DNA of 33,481 nt from Kluyvera ascorbata ATCC 33433 (lineage in GTDB: Bacteria; Pseudomonadota; Gammaproteobacteria; Enterobacterales; Enterobacteriaceae): contig NZ_JMPL01000040.1 of NCBI RefSeq assembly GCF_000735365.1, forward strand, positions 1 to 33,481, written 5' to 3'. The position numbers were made by a program, and so were the translations under genes. This document shows, one piece after another, positions 1 through 7,688 of this stretch (the first letter of the stretch is position 1; each line of letters begins with the position of its first letter). Below the pieces are notes generated by a model. That model saw only the letters and a program-made list of their open reading frames with translations. It searched no databases and was not told where the DNA came from.

Positions 1-643
1 GCAGATTCAGCGACCATGAGTTGCTGCCCATGTGGCTGGTGGCGCTATCGGCGATGCCGAACAGATAAATTGCGGCCACGGGAAGCAGCCAGAGCGTCTC
101 AAACAGCATGCCTGTCTGCGCATCGACGGCAATTTTCTTACGCACCAGCCCGTAGAAGGCAAAGCTAAACGCCAGCCCCAGCGCAATGATTGGCAGCGAG
201 CCAAAGGTCCAGAGCTGTACCAGAACGCCGCAAATCGCCAGCGCAACGGCTAACCACTGCATCCGACGAAAACGCTCGCCGAGGAAAATCATCCCCAACA
301 GAATATTCACCAACGGGTTGATGAAGTAGCCGAGGCTCGCCTCCAGCATATGGTGGTTATTGACCGACCAGATAAACAGCAGCCAGTTGCCGCCGATTAA
401 TACTGCCGATAGCGCGAGCAGGAAGATCTTCTTTGGGGTCTTCAGCAGCGTTTTGACCTGCGACCACTGACGGCTAATGCTGATGAGCGCCACCATAAAG
501 AAAAATGACCAGATAACACGGTGGGTCAGGATTTCATCGGCTGGAACGTAGTAAATCAGCTTGAAGTAGGCTGGAGCGATGCCCCAGATGAAATAGGCGG
601 CAAGGGCCAGAAGCACGCCTTGTCGCGTTTGTTTGGGATCCAT
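1..643 (-). CDS. rarD: RarD, EamA-family permease (3' end outside window)
   Basis: Inner-membrane EamA/DMT-type permease, named for chloramphenicol resistance; its natural substrate is not established. The reverse strand reads MDPKQTRQGVLLALAAYF and then hydrophobic segments (about residues 8-25, 35-55, 70-90, 100-120, 125-145, 150-170, 178-196). About 214 codons are present; E. coli RarD has 296, so the C-terminal quarter lies before base 1. I chose the MDPKQ start by similarity to E. coli (MDAKQ); an in-frame ATG three codons upstream (650-652) is possible. It follows yigI by 50 bp on the same strand with no terminator between, so co-transcription is likely. Identity is confident, function is not. 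Confidence 0.93.
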   Translation of the reverse strand, partial: MDPKQTRQGVLLALAAYFIWGIAPAYFKLIYYVPADEILTHRVIWSFFFMVALISISRQWSQVKTLLKTPKKIFLLALSAVLIGGNWLLFIWSVNNHHMLEASLGYFINPLVNILLGMIFLGERFRRMQWLAVALAICGVLVQLWTFGSLPIIALGLAFSFAFYGLVRKKIAVDAQTGMLFETLWLLPVAAIYLFGIADSATSHMGSNSWSLNL

Positions 644-693
644 GTGAAACATCCATTTCGAAAAAGTAACGCAATTTTACGCGATTCTGGCGG

Positions 694-1161
694 TTATCCC
701 ACCATATAAGTCGCCGTGGCGCTGGCGATATGCGTTTTCTCTTCGTTGTGCAATTCAACGCGGGCAACGGCAACCTTATTGCCTGCGCGCAGCAGCGTGC
801 TGGAAGCGGTAAAGCGCGTGCCGCGCCCTGGGCGAAGATAATCGACGCGCAGGTCGATGGTGCCCATTTTTGATAGCCGCTGTCTCAGCTCATCTTCATT
901 GATGGTGTCATGGCGTGCCAGCGTGCTGCCCACACATACCAGGCCTGCCGCGACGTCCAGCGCCGAGGCGATCACCCCGCCGTGTAGGATACTTTGCGCC
1001 CAGTTGCCGACCATCATTGGCTGGTTGTTGAAACTCAGCTGTGCGAACGCTTTCTCATAGACCTCTAGCTCCAGATTCAACGCCCGATTGAACGGCATGT
1101 GGTAGACAAAAATTTCGCCAACCAGCTTGAGTGCGGCTTCCGCGGTGAGTTCTGCAGACAT
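694..1161 (-). CDS. yigI: YigI, medium/long-chain acyl-CoA thioesterase (hotdog fold)
   Basis: A 155-residue hotdog-fold protein of the PaaI/YigI type. E. coli YigI has been characterised as a medium/long-chain acyl-CoA thioesterase that frees CoA from acyl-CoAs. The thioesterase signature is the [16 protein letters not shown] stretch near residues 64-79, followed by the second strand pair around [13 protein letters not shown] longer frame begins six codons upstream, but the start here is preceded by TAAGG six to seven bases away and gives exactly the E. coli length, so I chose it. It is transcribed leftward ahead of rarD and diverges from pldA across about 160 bp. Confidence 0.93.
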   Translation of the reverse strand: MSAELTAEAALKLVGEIFVYHMPFNRALNLELEVYEKAFAQLSFNNQPMMVGNWAQSILHGGVIASALDVAAGLVCVGSTLARHDTINEDELRQRLSKMGTIDLRVDYLRPGRGTRFTASSTLLRAGNKVAVARVELHNEEKTHIASATATYMVG

Positions 1162-1322
1162 AGTAACCTTACATTTCATTGTTAATAAAATGTTGATTTT
1201 ATGCCTATTGGATGTTGATTTCTACTTTCGGAAAGGTTTGATGAGCAAGAACCACGTAAACGGGTAGAATACGTGTCAATTTGTTATCCATTATTTATAT
1301 ATATATCAGGGGAAGTTGATTG

Positions 1323-2189
1323 ATGCGGATCTCACTAAGTGGGCTGCTGGCGCTGCTACTGCCTGTCGTGGCGCTGGCGCAGGAAGCGACAATTAAAGAA
1401 GTACATGATGTACCCGCGGTGCGCGGCAGTATTATCGCCAACCTCCTACAAGAGCATGATAATCCGTTCACGCTTTATCCCTACGAAAGCAACTATCTGC
1501 TCTACACCTGGACCAGCGACCTTAATAAAGAGGCGATTCGAACCTATGATTGGGCTGAGAATGCGCGGAAAGACGAGGTGAAATTCCAGCTTAGCCTGGC
1601 GTTCCCGCTGTGGCGCGGCATTCTGGGTGATAACTCGGTGCTGGCCGCCTCATATACTCAGCGCTCCTGGTGGCAGATGTCCAACAGCGATGAGTCGGCG
1701 CCATTTCGTGAGACCAACTATGAGCCGCAGCTCTTCCTCGGCTTTGCCACCGACTACCGCTTCGCCGGCTGGACGCTTCGTGATGTGGAAGTGGGCTACA
1801 ACCACGATTCTAACGGCCGCTCGGACCCAACTTCCCGTAGCTGGAACCGCCTGTACACGCGCTTAATGGCGCAGAACGGCAATTGGTTGGTTGAAGTGAA
1901 GCCCTGGTACGTGATTGGCGATACCGACGATAATCCGGATATCACCAAATATATGGGCTACTACCGGCTGAAAATCGGCTATCAGCTGGGAGATGCCGTG
2001 CTCAGCGCGCAGGGGCAATATAACTGGAACACCGGCTACGGCGGCGCTGAGCTTGGCGTCAGCTATCCGATCAGTAAGCACGTTCGCCTCTATACTCAGG
2101 TGTACAGTGGATACGGCGAATCGCTTATCGACTATAACTTTAACCAGACTCGCGTTGGGGTCGGGGTGATGCTTAACGATCTGTTTTAA
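1323..2189 (+). CDS. pldA: PldA, outer membrane phospholipase A (OMPLA)
   Basis: Calcium-dependent outer-membrane phospholipase A1/A2 that removes phospholipid misplaced in the outer leaflet. Residues 1 to about 20 form a signal peptide ending ALAQEA. The rest alternates like a 12-stranded barrel and ends in phenylalanine (LNDLF), as barrel proteins do. The active site lies in NHDSNGRSDPTSRSWNR, with the His and Ser of HDS and the downstream Asn of WNR. A TTG codon directly before the ATG could extend the protein by one residue; I chose ATG 1323, with AGGGGAAG upstream, giving 288 residues (289 in E. coli). It is separated from recQ by a terminator-like hairpin. Confidence 0.96.
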   Translation: MRISLSGLLALLLPVVALAQEATIKEVHDVPAVRGSIIANLLQEHDNPFTLYPYESNYLLYTWTSDLNKEAIRTYDWAENARKDEVKFQLSLAFPLWRGILGDNSVLAASYTQRSWWQMSNSDESAPFRETNYEPQLFLGFATDYRFAGWTLRDVEVGYNHDSNGRSDPTSRSWNRLYTRLMAQNGNWLVEVKPWYVIGDTDDNPDITKYMGYYRLKIGYQLGDAVLSAQGQYNWNTGYGGAELGVSYPISKHVRLYTQVYSGYGESLIDYNFNQTRVGVGVMLNDLF

Positions 2190-2259
2190 GAGCAATTCCT
2201 GCGGTTTGTTGCGAGCATGGCCGAAGGAATTCGTCTAAAACGTTGCAGTTTGGCACGCG

Positions 2260-2286
2260 GGCGCTGAAAATAGCGCCTGTTTTTAT
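2260..2286 (+). terminator. Intrinsic terminator-like hairpin after pldA
   Basis: Perfect 6-bp stem GGCGCT/AGCGCC (2260-2265 and 2272-2277) with a 6-base loop, followed by TGTTTTTATTT. It lies about 70 bp after the pldA stop and 20 bp before the recQ start, so it probably limits read-through from pldA into recQ. Confidence 0.65.
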
Positions 2287-2306
2287 TTAACGGTAATGGG
2301 GTCAAT

Positions 2307-4136
2307 GTGGCACAGGCGGAAGTTTTAAATCAGGAATCGCTGGCTAAACAGGTTTTGCAAGAGACCTTTGGCTACCAGCAGTTCCGTCCTGGCCAGGAAA
2401 CCATTATCGACACCGTGCTGGAAGGGCGCGACTGCCTGGTCGTGATGCCAACCGGCGGCGGCAAATCGCTGTGCTATCAAATTCCTGCGCTGGTGCTTAA
2501 CGGCCTGACAGTGGTGGTTTCACCGCTGATCTCGCTGATGAAGGACCAGGTCGATCAGCTGCTGGCGAACGGCGTGGCGGCGGCTTGTATCAACTCCACT
2601 CAAACCCGTGAACAGCAGCAAGAGGTGATGGCCGGCTGCCGCACCGGGCAGATTCGCCTGCTGTACATCGCCCCGGAACGCCTGATGCTGGATAACTTCC
2701 TTGAGCATCTGGCACACTGGAATCCGGCGATGCTGGCGGTCGATGAAGCACACTGTATCTCGCAGTGGGGACATGATTTCCGCCCGGAATATGCCGCCCT
2801 GGGTCAACTGCGTCAGCGCTTCCCATCGCTGCCGTTTATGGCGCTGACGGCTACCGCCGACGACACCACGCGTAGCGATATTGTCCGTTTGCTGGGGCTG
2901 AACGATCCGTTTATCCAAATCAGCAGCTTTGACCGCCCGAATATTCGCTACATGCTGATGGAGAAGTTTAAGCCCATCGACCAGTTGATGCGCTACGTGC
3001 AGGAGCAGCGCGGTAAATCCGGCATTATTTACTGTAATAGCCGTGCGAAGGTGGAAGACACCGCAGCCCGTTTGCAGAGCCGTGGCATCAGCGCGGGGGC
3101 TTATCACGCCGGGCTTGAAAACAACGTGCGCGCCGACGTGCAGGAGAAATTCCAGCGCGACGACCTGCAAATTGTCGTCGCTACCGTGGCTTTCGGGATG
3201 GGTATCAACAAGCCCAACGTTCGTTTCGTGGTGCACTTCGACATTCCGCGCAATATCGAATCCTACTATCAGGAGACCGGTCGTGCTGGCCGAGACGGCC
3301 TGCCGGCGGAAGCGATGCTGTTTTACGACCCGGCAGATATGGCGTGGCTGCGCCGCTGTCTGGAAGAAAAGCCAGAGGGCATGTTGCAGGATATTGAACG
3401 GCATAAGCTCAACGCGATGGGGGCGTTTGCTGAAGCGCAGACCTGCCGTCGCCTGGTGCTGCTCAACTATTTCGGCGAAGGTCGCCAGGAGCCGTGCGGT
3501 AACTGCGATATCTGCCTCGACCCGCCTAAACAGTACGACGGCGTGCAGGATGCGCAGATTGCGCTCTCAACCATTGGCCGGGTTAACCAGCGCTTTGGGA
3601 TGGGCTATGTCGTTGAGGTGATTCGCGGTGCGAACAGCCAGCGTATTCGCGAGTTCGGACACGATAAACTGAAAGTCTATGGAATGGGGCGAGACAAAAG
3701 TCATGAGCATTGGGTGAGCGTCATTCGCCAGCTTATCCACTTAGGTTTTGTCACCCAGAATATTGCCCAGCATTCGGCGCTACAGCTTACCGACGCATCC
3801 CGCCCGGTGCTGCGCGGCGAAGCGCTGTTGCAGCTTGCCGTACCGCGTATCGTGGCGCTGAAGCCGCGCGTGATGCAGAAAGCGGCAGTAGGCAATTACG
3901 ACAAGCAGCTGTTTGCCAAGCTGCGCAAGTTGCGTAAAGCCATTGCCGATGAAGAAAATATCCCGCCTTATGTGGTCTTCAACGACGCGACGCTGATTGA
4001 AATGGCAGAACAGATGCCTATCTCTCCGAGCGATATGCTCAGCGTCAACGGCGTCGGCACGCGTAAGCTCGAGCGTTTTGGCCGTGAGTTTCTGGCGCTT
4101 ATCCGCGCTCACGTCGACGGCGACGATGAGGAGTAG
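2307..4136 (+). CDS. recQ: RecQ, ATP-dependent 3'-5' DNA helicase
   Basis: Superfamily 2 helicase of the RecF recombination pathway; it unwinds duplex and branched DNA, suppresses illegitimate recombination and works with topoisomerase III. Visible in order: the helicase core with Walker [13 protein letters not shown] (about residue 48), DEAH box [17 protein letters not shown] (about 145), aromatic-rich loop region, motif III LTATAD, motif [12 protein letters not shown] (about 322), the zinc-binding cysteines ([10 protein letters not shown]...EPCGNCDIC), winged helix, and the C-terminal HRDC domain (from about 530). It is 609 residues, as in E. coli. The start is GTG (VAQAEVLN), as in E. coli; the ATG two bases earlier is out of frame. 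Confidence 0.97.
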   Translation: MAQAEVLNQESLAKQVLQETFGYQQFRPGQETIIDTVLEGRDCLVVMPTGGGKSLCYQIPALVLNGLTVVVSPLISLMKDQVDQLLANGVAAACINSTQTREQQQEVMAGCRTGQIRLLYIAPERLMLDNFLEHLAHWNPAMLAVDEAHCISQWGHDFRPEYAALGQLRQRFPSLPFMALTATADDTTRSDIVRLLGLNDPFIQISSFDRPNIRYMLMEKFKPIDQLMRYVQEQRGKSGIIYCNSRAKVEDTAARLQSRGISAGAYHAGLENNVRADVQEKFQRDDLQIVVATVAFGMGINKPNVRFVVHFDIPRNIESYYQETGRAGRDGLPAEAMLFYDPADMAWLRRCLEEKPEGMLQDIERHKLNAMGAFAEAQTCRRLVLLNYFGEGRQEPCGNCDICLDPPKQYDGVQDAQIALSTIGRVNQRFGMGYVVEVIRGANSQRIREFGHDKLKVYGMGRDKSHEHWVSVIRQLIHLGFVTQNIAQHSALQLTDASRPVLRGEALLQLAVPRIVALKPRVMQKAAVGNYDKQLFAKLRKLRKAIADEENIPPYVVFNDATLIEMAEQMPISPSDMLSVNGVGTRKLERFGREFLALIRAHVDGDDEE

Positions 4137-4217
4137 TCAGTTCGTGGAAAAAGTGCAAAGATAGTTACTCACTGTACTATTTTCCGCGAATTTATCGCCC
4201 CGTTTGGTAGGTCTATC

Positions 4218-4841
4218 ATGATTACGCTGTTTCTGACCGTCGCGCTGGTGCACATCATTGCTTTGATGAGCCCGGGGCCGGACTTCTTTTTTGTCTCCCA
4301 GACTGCCGTTAGCCGCTCGCGCAAAGAGGCGATGATGGGCGTACTGGGGATCACCTGTGGCGTGATGGTCTGGGCTGGCGTTGCGCTGCTCGGTCTGCAC
4401 CTGATTATCGAAAAAATGGCGTGGCTGCACACCATCATTATGGTCGGCGGCGGTCTGTACCTGTGTTGGATGGGCTACCAGATGCTGCGCGGGGCGCTGA
4501 AGAAAGAGAAAGTCGATTCAGCCGAAGAACCGCAGGTTGAACTGGCTCAGGGCGGGCGCAGCTTTATGAAAGGCCTGCTGACTAACCTCGCTAACCCAAA
4601 AGCGATTATCTACTTTGGTTCGGTGTTCTCGCTGTTTGTTGGCGATAACGTCGGCGCGGGCGAGCGCTGGGGGATCTTCCTGTTGATTATCCTTGAAACG
4701 CTGGCCTGGTTTACCGTAGTGGCGAGCCTGTTTGCGCTGCCCGCTATGCGTCGCGGCTACCAGCGTGCGGCGAAGTGGATTGATGGCGTGGCGGGCACGT
4801 TATTCGCGGGCTTCGGCATTCACCTGATTATTTCGCGCTAA
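4218..4841 (+). CDS. rhtC: RhtC, threonine efflux protein (LysE/RhtB family)
   Basis: Inner-membrane exporter of threonine, and to a lesser extent homoserine, of the LysE/RhtB superfamily. About six hydrophobic segments are visible. The family signature near the N terminus is ALMSPGPDFFFVSQTAVSRSR, and the NLANPKAIIYFGS motif lies about residue 122. Length is 207, against 206 in E. coli. The ATG is preceded by GGTAGG at a normal distance. It lies 81 bp after recQ with no clear terminator between, so read-through from recQ is possible. It is convergent with the rpn gene at 4887; in E. coli K-12 the next gene is rhtB. Confidence 0.96.
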   Translation: MITLFLTVALVHIIALMSPGPDFFFVSQTAVSRSRKEAMMGVLGITCGVMVWAGVALLGLHLIIEKMAWLHTIIMVGGGLYLCWMGYQMLRGALKKEKVDSAEEPQVELAQGGRSFMKGLLTNLANPKAIIYFGSVFSLFVGDNVGAGERWGIFLLIILETLAWFTVVASLFALPAMRRGYQRAAKWIDGVAGTLFAGFGIHLIISR

Positions 4842-4848
4842 GTGATTG

Positions 4849-4876
4849 GCCCACTCGGTGTTGTCATCGAGTGGGC
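4849..4876. terminator. Hairpin between convergent rhtC and rpn
   Basis: Perfect 9-bp inverted repeat GCCCACTCG/CGAGTGGGC (4849-4857 and 4868-4876) with a 10-base loop, lying seven bases after the rhtC stop and ten bases before the rpn stop on the other strand. There is no T run on either side, so it may protect RNA ends or act as a weak bidirectional terminator. Confidence 0.5.
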
Positions 4877-4886
4877 TATGCGGTGT

Positions 4887-5048
4887 TTAGTGGCGGAGTT
4901 GCTGGAGTTCATCATGGGAAAGTCCGGTGATCTCAGTGATGATGTCGCTATCAATGCCCCTTTCCAGCATGGCTTTTGCAATATCCTGCGTTGCGGCAAG
5001 TTTACCTTCCTGAATCCCTTCTTTATGTAGCTGTTCTGCCATGGTCAT
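4887..5048 (-). CDS. Candidate internal RpnS-like antitoxin (C-terminal 53 residues of Rpn)
   Basis: An in-frame internal start inside the rpn gene. Met242 (MTMAEQLHKEG) is preceded by GGAGA (minus strand of 5056-5060) with about eight bases to the ATG, a far better ribosome-binding site than the one before the full-length start. The product would be 53 residues and mostly helical, with one copy of an EGIQ/EGKL four-residue unit where other Rpn proteins often have several, then a small C-terminal helical domain. In published Rpn systems the separately translated C-terminal domain inhibits the full-length nuclease. The internal start is inferred from sequence; a second ATG two codons later (5042) is an alternative. 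Confidence 0.5.
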   Translation of the reverse strand: MTMAEQLHKEGIQEGKLAATQDIAKAMLERGIDSDIITEITGLSHDELQQLRH

Positions 5049-5771
5049 AAGCTTTTCTCCATGCTGCGGCACGCGCTGTGCCAATCCATACAATAGTTTT
5101 TGAACATCCTGGGCTTGTCCGGCCTGCATCAGGTAGTTTACCAGTACGGTTATTTGTTGTCCGCTGGTGTGTCCCAGAATAAACAAACTGGCTAGCTTGT
5201 CTTGTAGCAGCGCCATATCCCTCTGGCGAATATGCTTCTGCACCAGGGTCAGCGCCGCCATGCTGCGGTGTTGCATAATCTCATCATCGGGGATGACAGT
5301 AATATCCACTAATGGAAAAGGCGAGGTGTAGAGTTGACGTGCAGCAACAGGATCGCTGAACGCATCCAGCCAACTTAGCGACCAGGGATAAGGGCTGCGC
5401 TTTCCGTGATAAAACAGAATGGGGATCACCAGCGGTAAGGTTTTATGACCGGCTTCGAGATGACGCTGCATGGCGGAAACGGCGTAACGCAGTAGCCTGA
5501 AGGCCATATGCTTATCCGGGGTACTTTGATGCTCGATAAGCACGTGAACATAGCCGCGACCGGTGGTGGTTTTCAGAGAGTAGATGATATCGCTGTAGTA
5601 GGGGCGCAGGTCGTCTTCGATAAAACTCCCCGATTCCAGCCGTAGCGTCTCTAGCTTGCAGAGTCGGAGAAGCTGAGCGGGGAGATGAAGGCTAATAAAA
5701 TCCCGCGCCGTATCAGCGCAGGAAAGGAAGGTTTTAAAGACCGCATCATGCGGTGTGGCTGTCTCCGTCAT
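4887..5771 (-). CDS. Rpn-family recombination-promoting nuclease / Transposase_31 (PD-(D/E)XK)
   Basis: A 294-residue member of the Rpn family (formerly called putative transposases; YhgA/YfcI-like). It opens with the family motif PHDAVFKTFL (residues 7-16). The nuclease core is Asp61 in YYSDIIYSL followed by Glu80 and Gln82 in VLIEHQST, the D...ExQ arrangement of PD-(D/E)XK enzymes. The central helical part (about 95-235) leads to a short C-terminal helical domain beginning near Met242, which has its own ribosome-binding site. Known Rpn proteins are DNA endonucleases; full-length RpnL is toxic, blocked by the separately translated C-terminal RpnS, and some defend against phage. The gene is absent from this site in E. 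coli K-12 and appears intact. No transposon ends were seen. Confidence 0.9.
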   Translation of the reverse strand: MTETATPHDAVFKTFLSCADTARDFISLHLPAQLLRLCKLETLRLESGSFIEDDLRPYYSDIIYSLKTTTGRGYVHVLIEHQSTPDKHMAFRLLRYAVSAMQRHLEAGHKTLPLVIPILFYHGKRSPYPWSLSWLDAFSDPVAARQLYTSPFPLVDITVIPDDEIMQHRSMAALTLVQKHIRQRDMALLQDKLASLFILGHTSGQQITVLVNYLMQAGQAQDVQKLLYGLAQRVPQHGEKLMTMAEQLHKEGIQEGKLAATQDIAKAMLERGIDSDIITEITGLSHDELQQLRH

Positions 5772-5878
5772 CGTTTATCATCCGTGAATGAAAAGTCTGG
5801 CGGCATTCTGTTACTGAGCCTATTTGTCGCTTAGCGATAATTCGAGCTCTCTTTCCGGGATGCGTAACCGCTCGCGCG

Positions 5879-5915
5879 ATTTTGTCAGCGAGTTATCCCC
5901 GCGACAAAATTTTGT
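5879..5915. repeat. Inverted repeats between rpn and rhtB
   Basis: ATTTTGTC (5879-5886) is inverted as GACAAAAT (5903-5910) across 16 bases, and the right arm is also the left half of a perfect 12-bp palindrome ACAAAATTTTGT (5904-5915). GC-rich GCG/CGC blocks flank both. It lies just past the rhtB stop, upstream of rpn. It could end rhtB transcription, or be an edge of the inserted rpn segment; neither is shown. Confidence 0.45.
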
Positions 5916-5924
5916 GCGCCGGAT

Positions 5925-6545
5925 TCAGGCGTGGCGAGCCGACGCCAGCAGCGCCCCTACCAGCATAAACAGCGAACCAAACACCTTATTCAGTGCCTTC
6001 ATCTGCTTCGGCCCTTTAATCCACGCCGAGATCCGCTGCGCCAGCGTGGCATAGCCAATCATCACGATGATATCGACAACGATAGTCGTCACCCCAAGAA
6101 TCAGGTACTGCATAATCTGCGGCTGATGCGGCACAATAAACTGTGGGAATAGCGCGGCCAGGAACACAATGCTTTTTGGATTGGTGAGGTTGACGAATAC
6201 CGCGCGCTGAAACAGCTTGCCGCGGCTTTGCGTCTTCGCCAGCGTTTTCAGGTCGATGGAGCCTGCGGCGCGCCATTGCTGAATACCAAGCCAGATAAGG
6301 TATGCGGCACCCGCCCATTTCAGCACCTCAAAGGCTAGCAGGGAGCGCGAGAAGAGTGTCCCGAGGCCTACGCCAACCAGCACGATGTGTATCGCCAGGC
6401 CGGTTTGAAGACCGGCAATCGATGCTGCTGCTCCGCGATAGCCATGGTTAATCGAGGTGGTCATCGTGTTGATCGCCCCTGAGCCCGGAGAAAGGCTAAG
6501 AATTATGGATGTGAGCAGGTAGGCGAACCACCATTCGAAGGTCAT
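5925..6545 (-). CDS. rhtB: RhtB, homoserine/homoserine lactone efflux protein
   Basis: LysE/RhtB-family inner-membrane exporter for homoserine, homoserine lactone and some other amino acids, paralogous to RhtC at 4218. The N terminus [28 protein letters not shown] has the family [10 protein letters not shown] signature, with the second motif [18 protein letters not shown] near residue 120. There are six hydrophobic stretches and 206 residues, equal to E. coli RhtB. GGGAG lies about seven bases before the start. It diverges from pldB across about 110 bp. Confidence 0.96.
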   Translation of the reverse strand: MTFEWWFAYLLTSIILSLSPGSGAINTMTTSINHGYRGAAASIAGLQTGLAIHIVLVGVGLGTLFSRSLLAFEVLKWAGAAYLIWLGIQQWRAAGSIDLKTLAKTQSRGKLFQRAVFVNLTNPKSIVFLAALFPQFIVPHQPQIMQYLILGVTTIVVDIIVMIGYATLAQRISAWIKGPKQMKALNKVFGSLFMLVGALLASARHA

Positions 6546-6654
6546 GAGAAACTCCCTGATTGTCTGTTTTTATGCCACAATACGCTATTGTCCAGACGTT
6601 GTGTTATGCGTCAAAAAAAAATGATTTTCAGCGGTTAGCAGGGGTGGAAGCCCG

Positions 6655-7647
6655 ATGTTTCGACAGCAAAAGGATTGGAATACAAGAGAAAACGCGTTTG
6701 CTGCCTTTACGACCGGCCCGCTGATGGATTTCTGGCGGGGGCGAGAGGAAGCAGAGTTTATCGGCGTTGATAGCGTTCCGGTACGGTTCGTGCGGTTCAG
6801 TTCGCCTGCGCATGACAGCGTGATTGTGGTCTGCCCCGGGCGAATTGAAAGCTACGTAAAGTATGCTGAACTGGCGTACGATCTTTTCCATAGCGGCTTT
6901 GATGTACTGATTATTGACCACCGTGGTCAAGGACGTTCCGGGCGCATGTTGTCCGATACCCATCGCGGCCACGTGGCGAAATTCAGCGACTATGTCGACG
7001 ATCTGGCTGCGTTCTGGCAGCAACAGGTGCTGCCGGGACACTGGCGGCGTCGGTTTATCCTCGCCCACTCGATGGGCGGGGCTATCGCAACGCAGTTTTT
7101 GCAGCGTAATCCGCAAGGCTGTGACGCCATCGCGCTTTGTGCGCCGATGTTCGGTATTATTATGCGCCTGCCGGAATGGGTAGTCAGGCCACTTCTCGAT
7201 TGTGCTGAGGGCCATCAGCGTCTTCGGGAAGGTTATGCAATGGGAACAGGCCGATGGCATGCCTTGCCATTTGGTATTAATGTCCTGACCCACAGCCGCG
7301 AACGCTATCGGCGTAACGTTCGTTTTTATGCCGATGAACCCCGATTGCGCGTGGGCGGCCCCACGTATCACTGGGTCAGAGAAGGTATCCTGGCAGGGGA
7401 GCAAATCCTCGCCGGTGCTGCAAAAGAGACGTTTCCTGTTCTGCTGATTCAGGCAGAGGAAGAACGCGTCGTTGATAATCGCATGCACGATCGTTATTGC
7501 GAGCTTCGCGCCGAAGCGGGCCATCCTTGTGATGGCGGTAAGCCGCTTGTCATACAGGGCGCCTATCATGAGATCCTTTTTGAAAAGGACGCTATGCGCT
7601 CAGTCGCACTCACTGCCATCGTCGATTTTTTCCATCGACATCGTTAA
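6655..7647 (+). CDS. pldB: PldB, lysophospholipase L2
   Basis: Alpha/beta hydrolase that cleaves the remaining acyl chain of lysophospholipids, associated with the inner face of the membrane. The nucleophile elbow is AHSMGG (Ser about residue 140), with IIDHRGQGRSGR (about 83-94) forming the oxyanion strand-loop. The acid is probably the Asp of EEERVVDNRMHDR and the base the His of GAYHEILFE. The protein is 330 residues; E. coli PldB has 340 and continues about ten residues past the point where this one stops. The start has AGGGGTGGAAG upstream. It forms a two-gene unit with yigL (41-bp gap), and its 3' end holds a likely SgrS pairing site. Confidence 0.95.
   Translation: MFRQQKDWNTRENAFAAFTTGPLMDFWRGREEAEFIGVDSVPVRFVRFSSPAHDSVIVVCPGRIESYVKYAELAYDLFHSGFDVLIIDHRGQGRSGRMLSDTHRGHVAKFSDYVDDLAAFWQQQVLPGHWRRRFILAHSMGGAIATQFLQRNPQGCDAIALCAPMFGIIMRLPEWVVRPLLDCAEGHQRLREGYAMGTGRWHALPFGINVLTHSRERYRRNVRFYADEPRLRVGGPTYHWVREGILAGEQILAGAAKETFPVLLIQAEEERVVDNRMHDRYCELRAEAGHPCDGGKPLVIQGAYHEILFEKDAMRSVALTAIVDFFHRHR
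7599..7609 (+). promoter_or_regulatory. Candidate SgrS small-RNA pairing site in pldB mRNA
   Basis: The mRNA segment CTCAGTCGCAC, inside the pldB codons for MRSVAL, can pair over 11 positions (one G-U) with the conserved SgrS region GTGTGACTGAG as I remember it. In Salmonella and E. coli, SgrS pairs within the end of pldB in the pldB-yigL message and shields the processed yigL mRNA from RNase E, raising YigL during sugar-phosphate stress. Position and sequence fit; SgrS itself is outside this window. Confidence 0.6.
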
Positions 7648-7688
7648 TTCGGCGCCAGCGCCGCACTGTTTAGAGGTTAAATTCGAAT

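Noticed and set aside
2520-3404. 294-codon minus-strand frame
   Set aside because: Antisense to recQ, no motif, His/Arg/Gln-rich as shadow frames of high-GC genes are.
4887-5771. rpn as an active transposase
   Set aside because: The family was once named transposase, but there are no terminal repeats or target duplications, and known members act as nucleases.
6628-7569. 313-codon minus-strand frame
   Set aside because: Antisense to pldB with its clear hydrolase motifs; no independent support.
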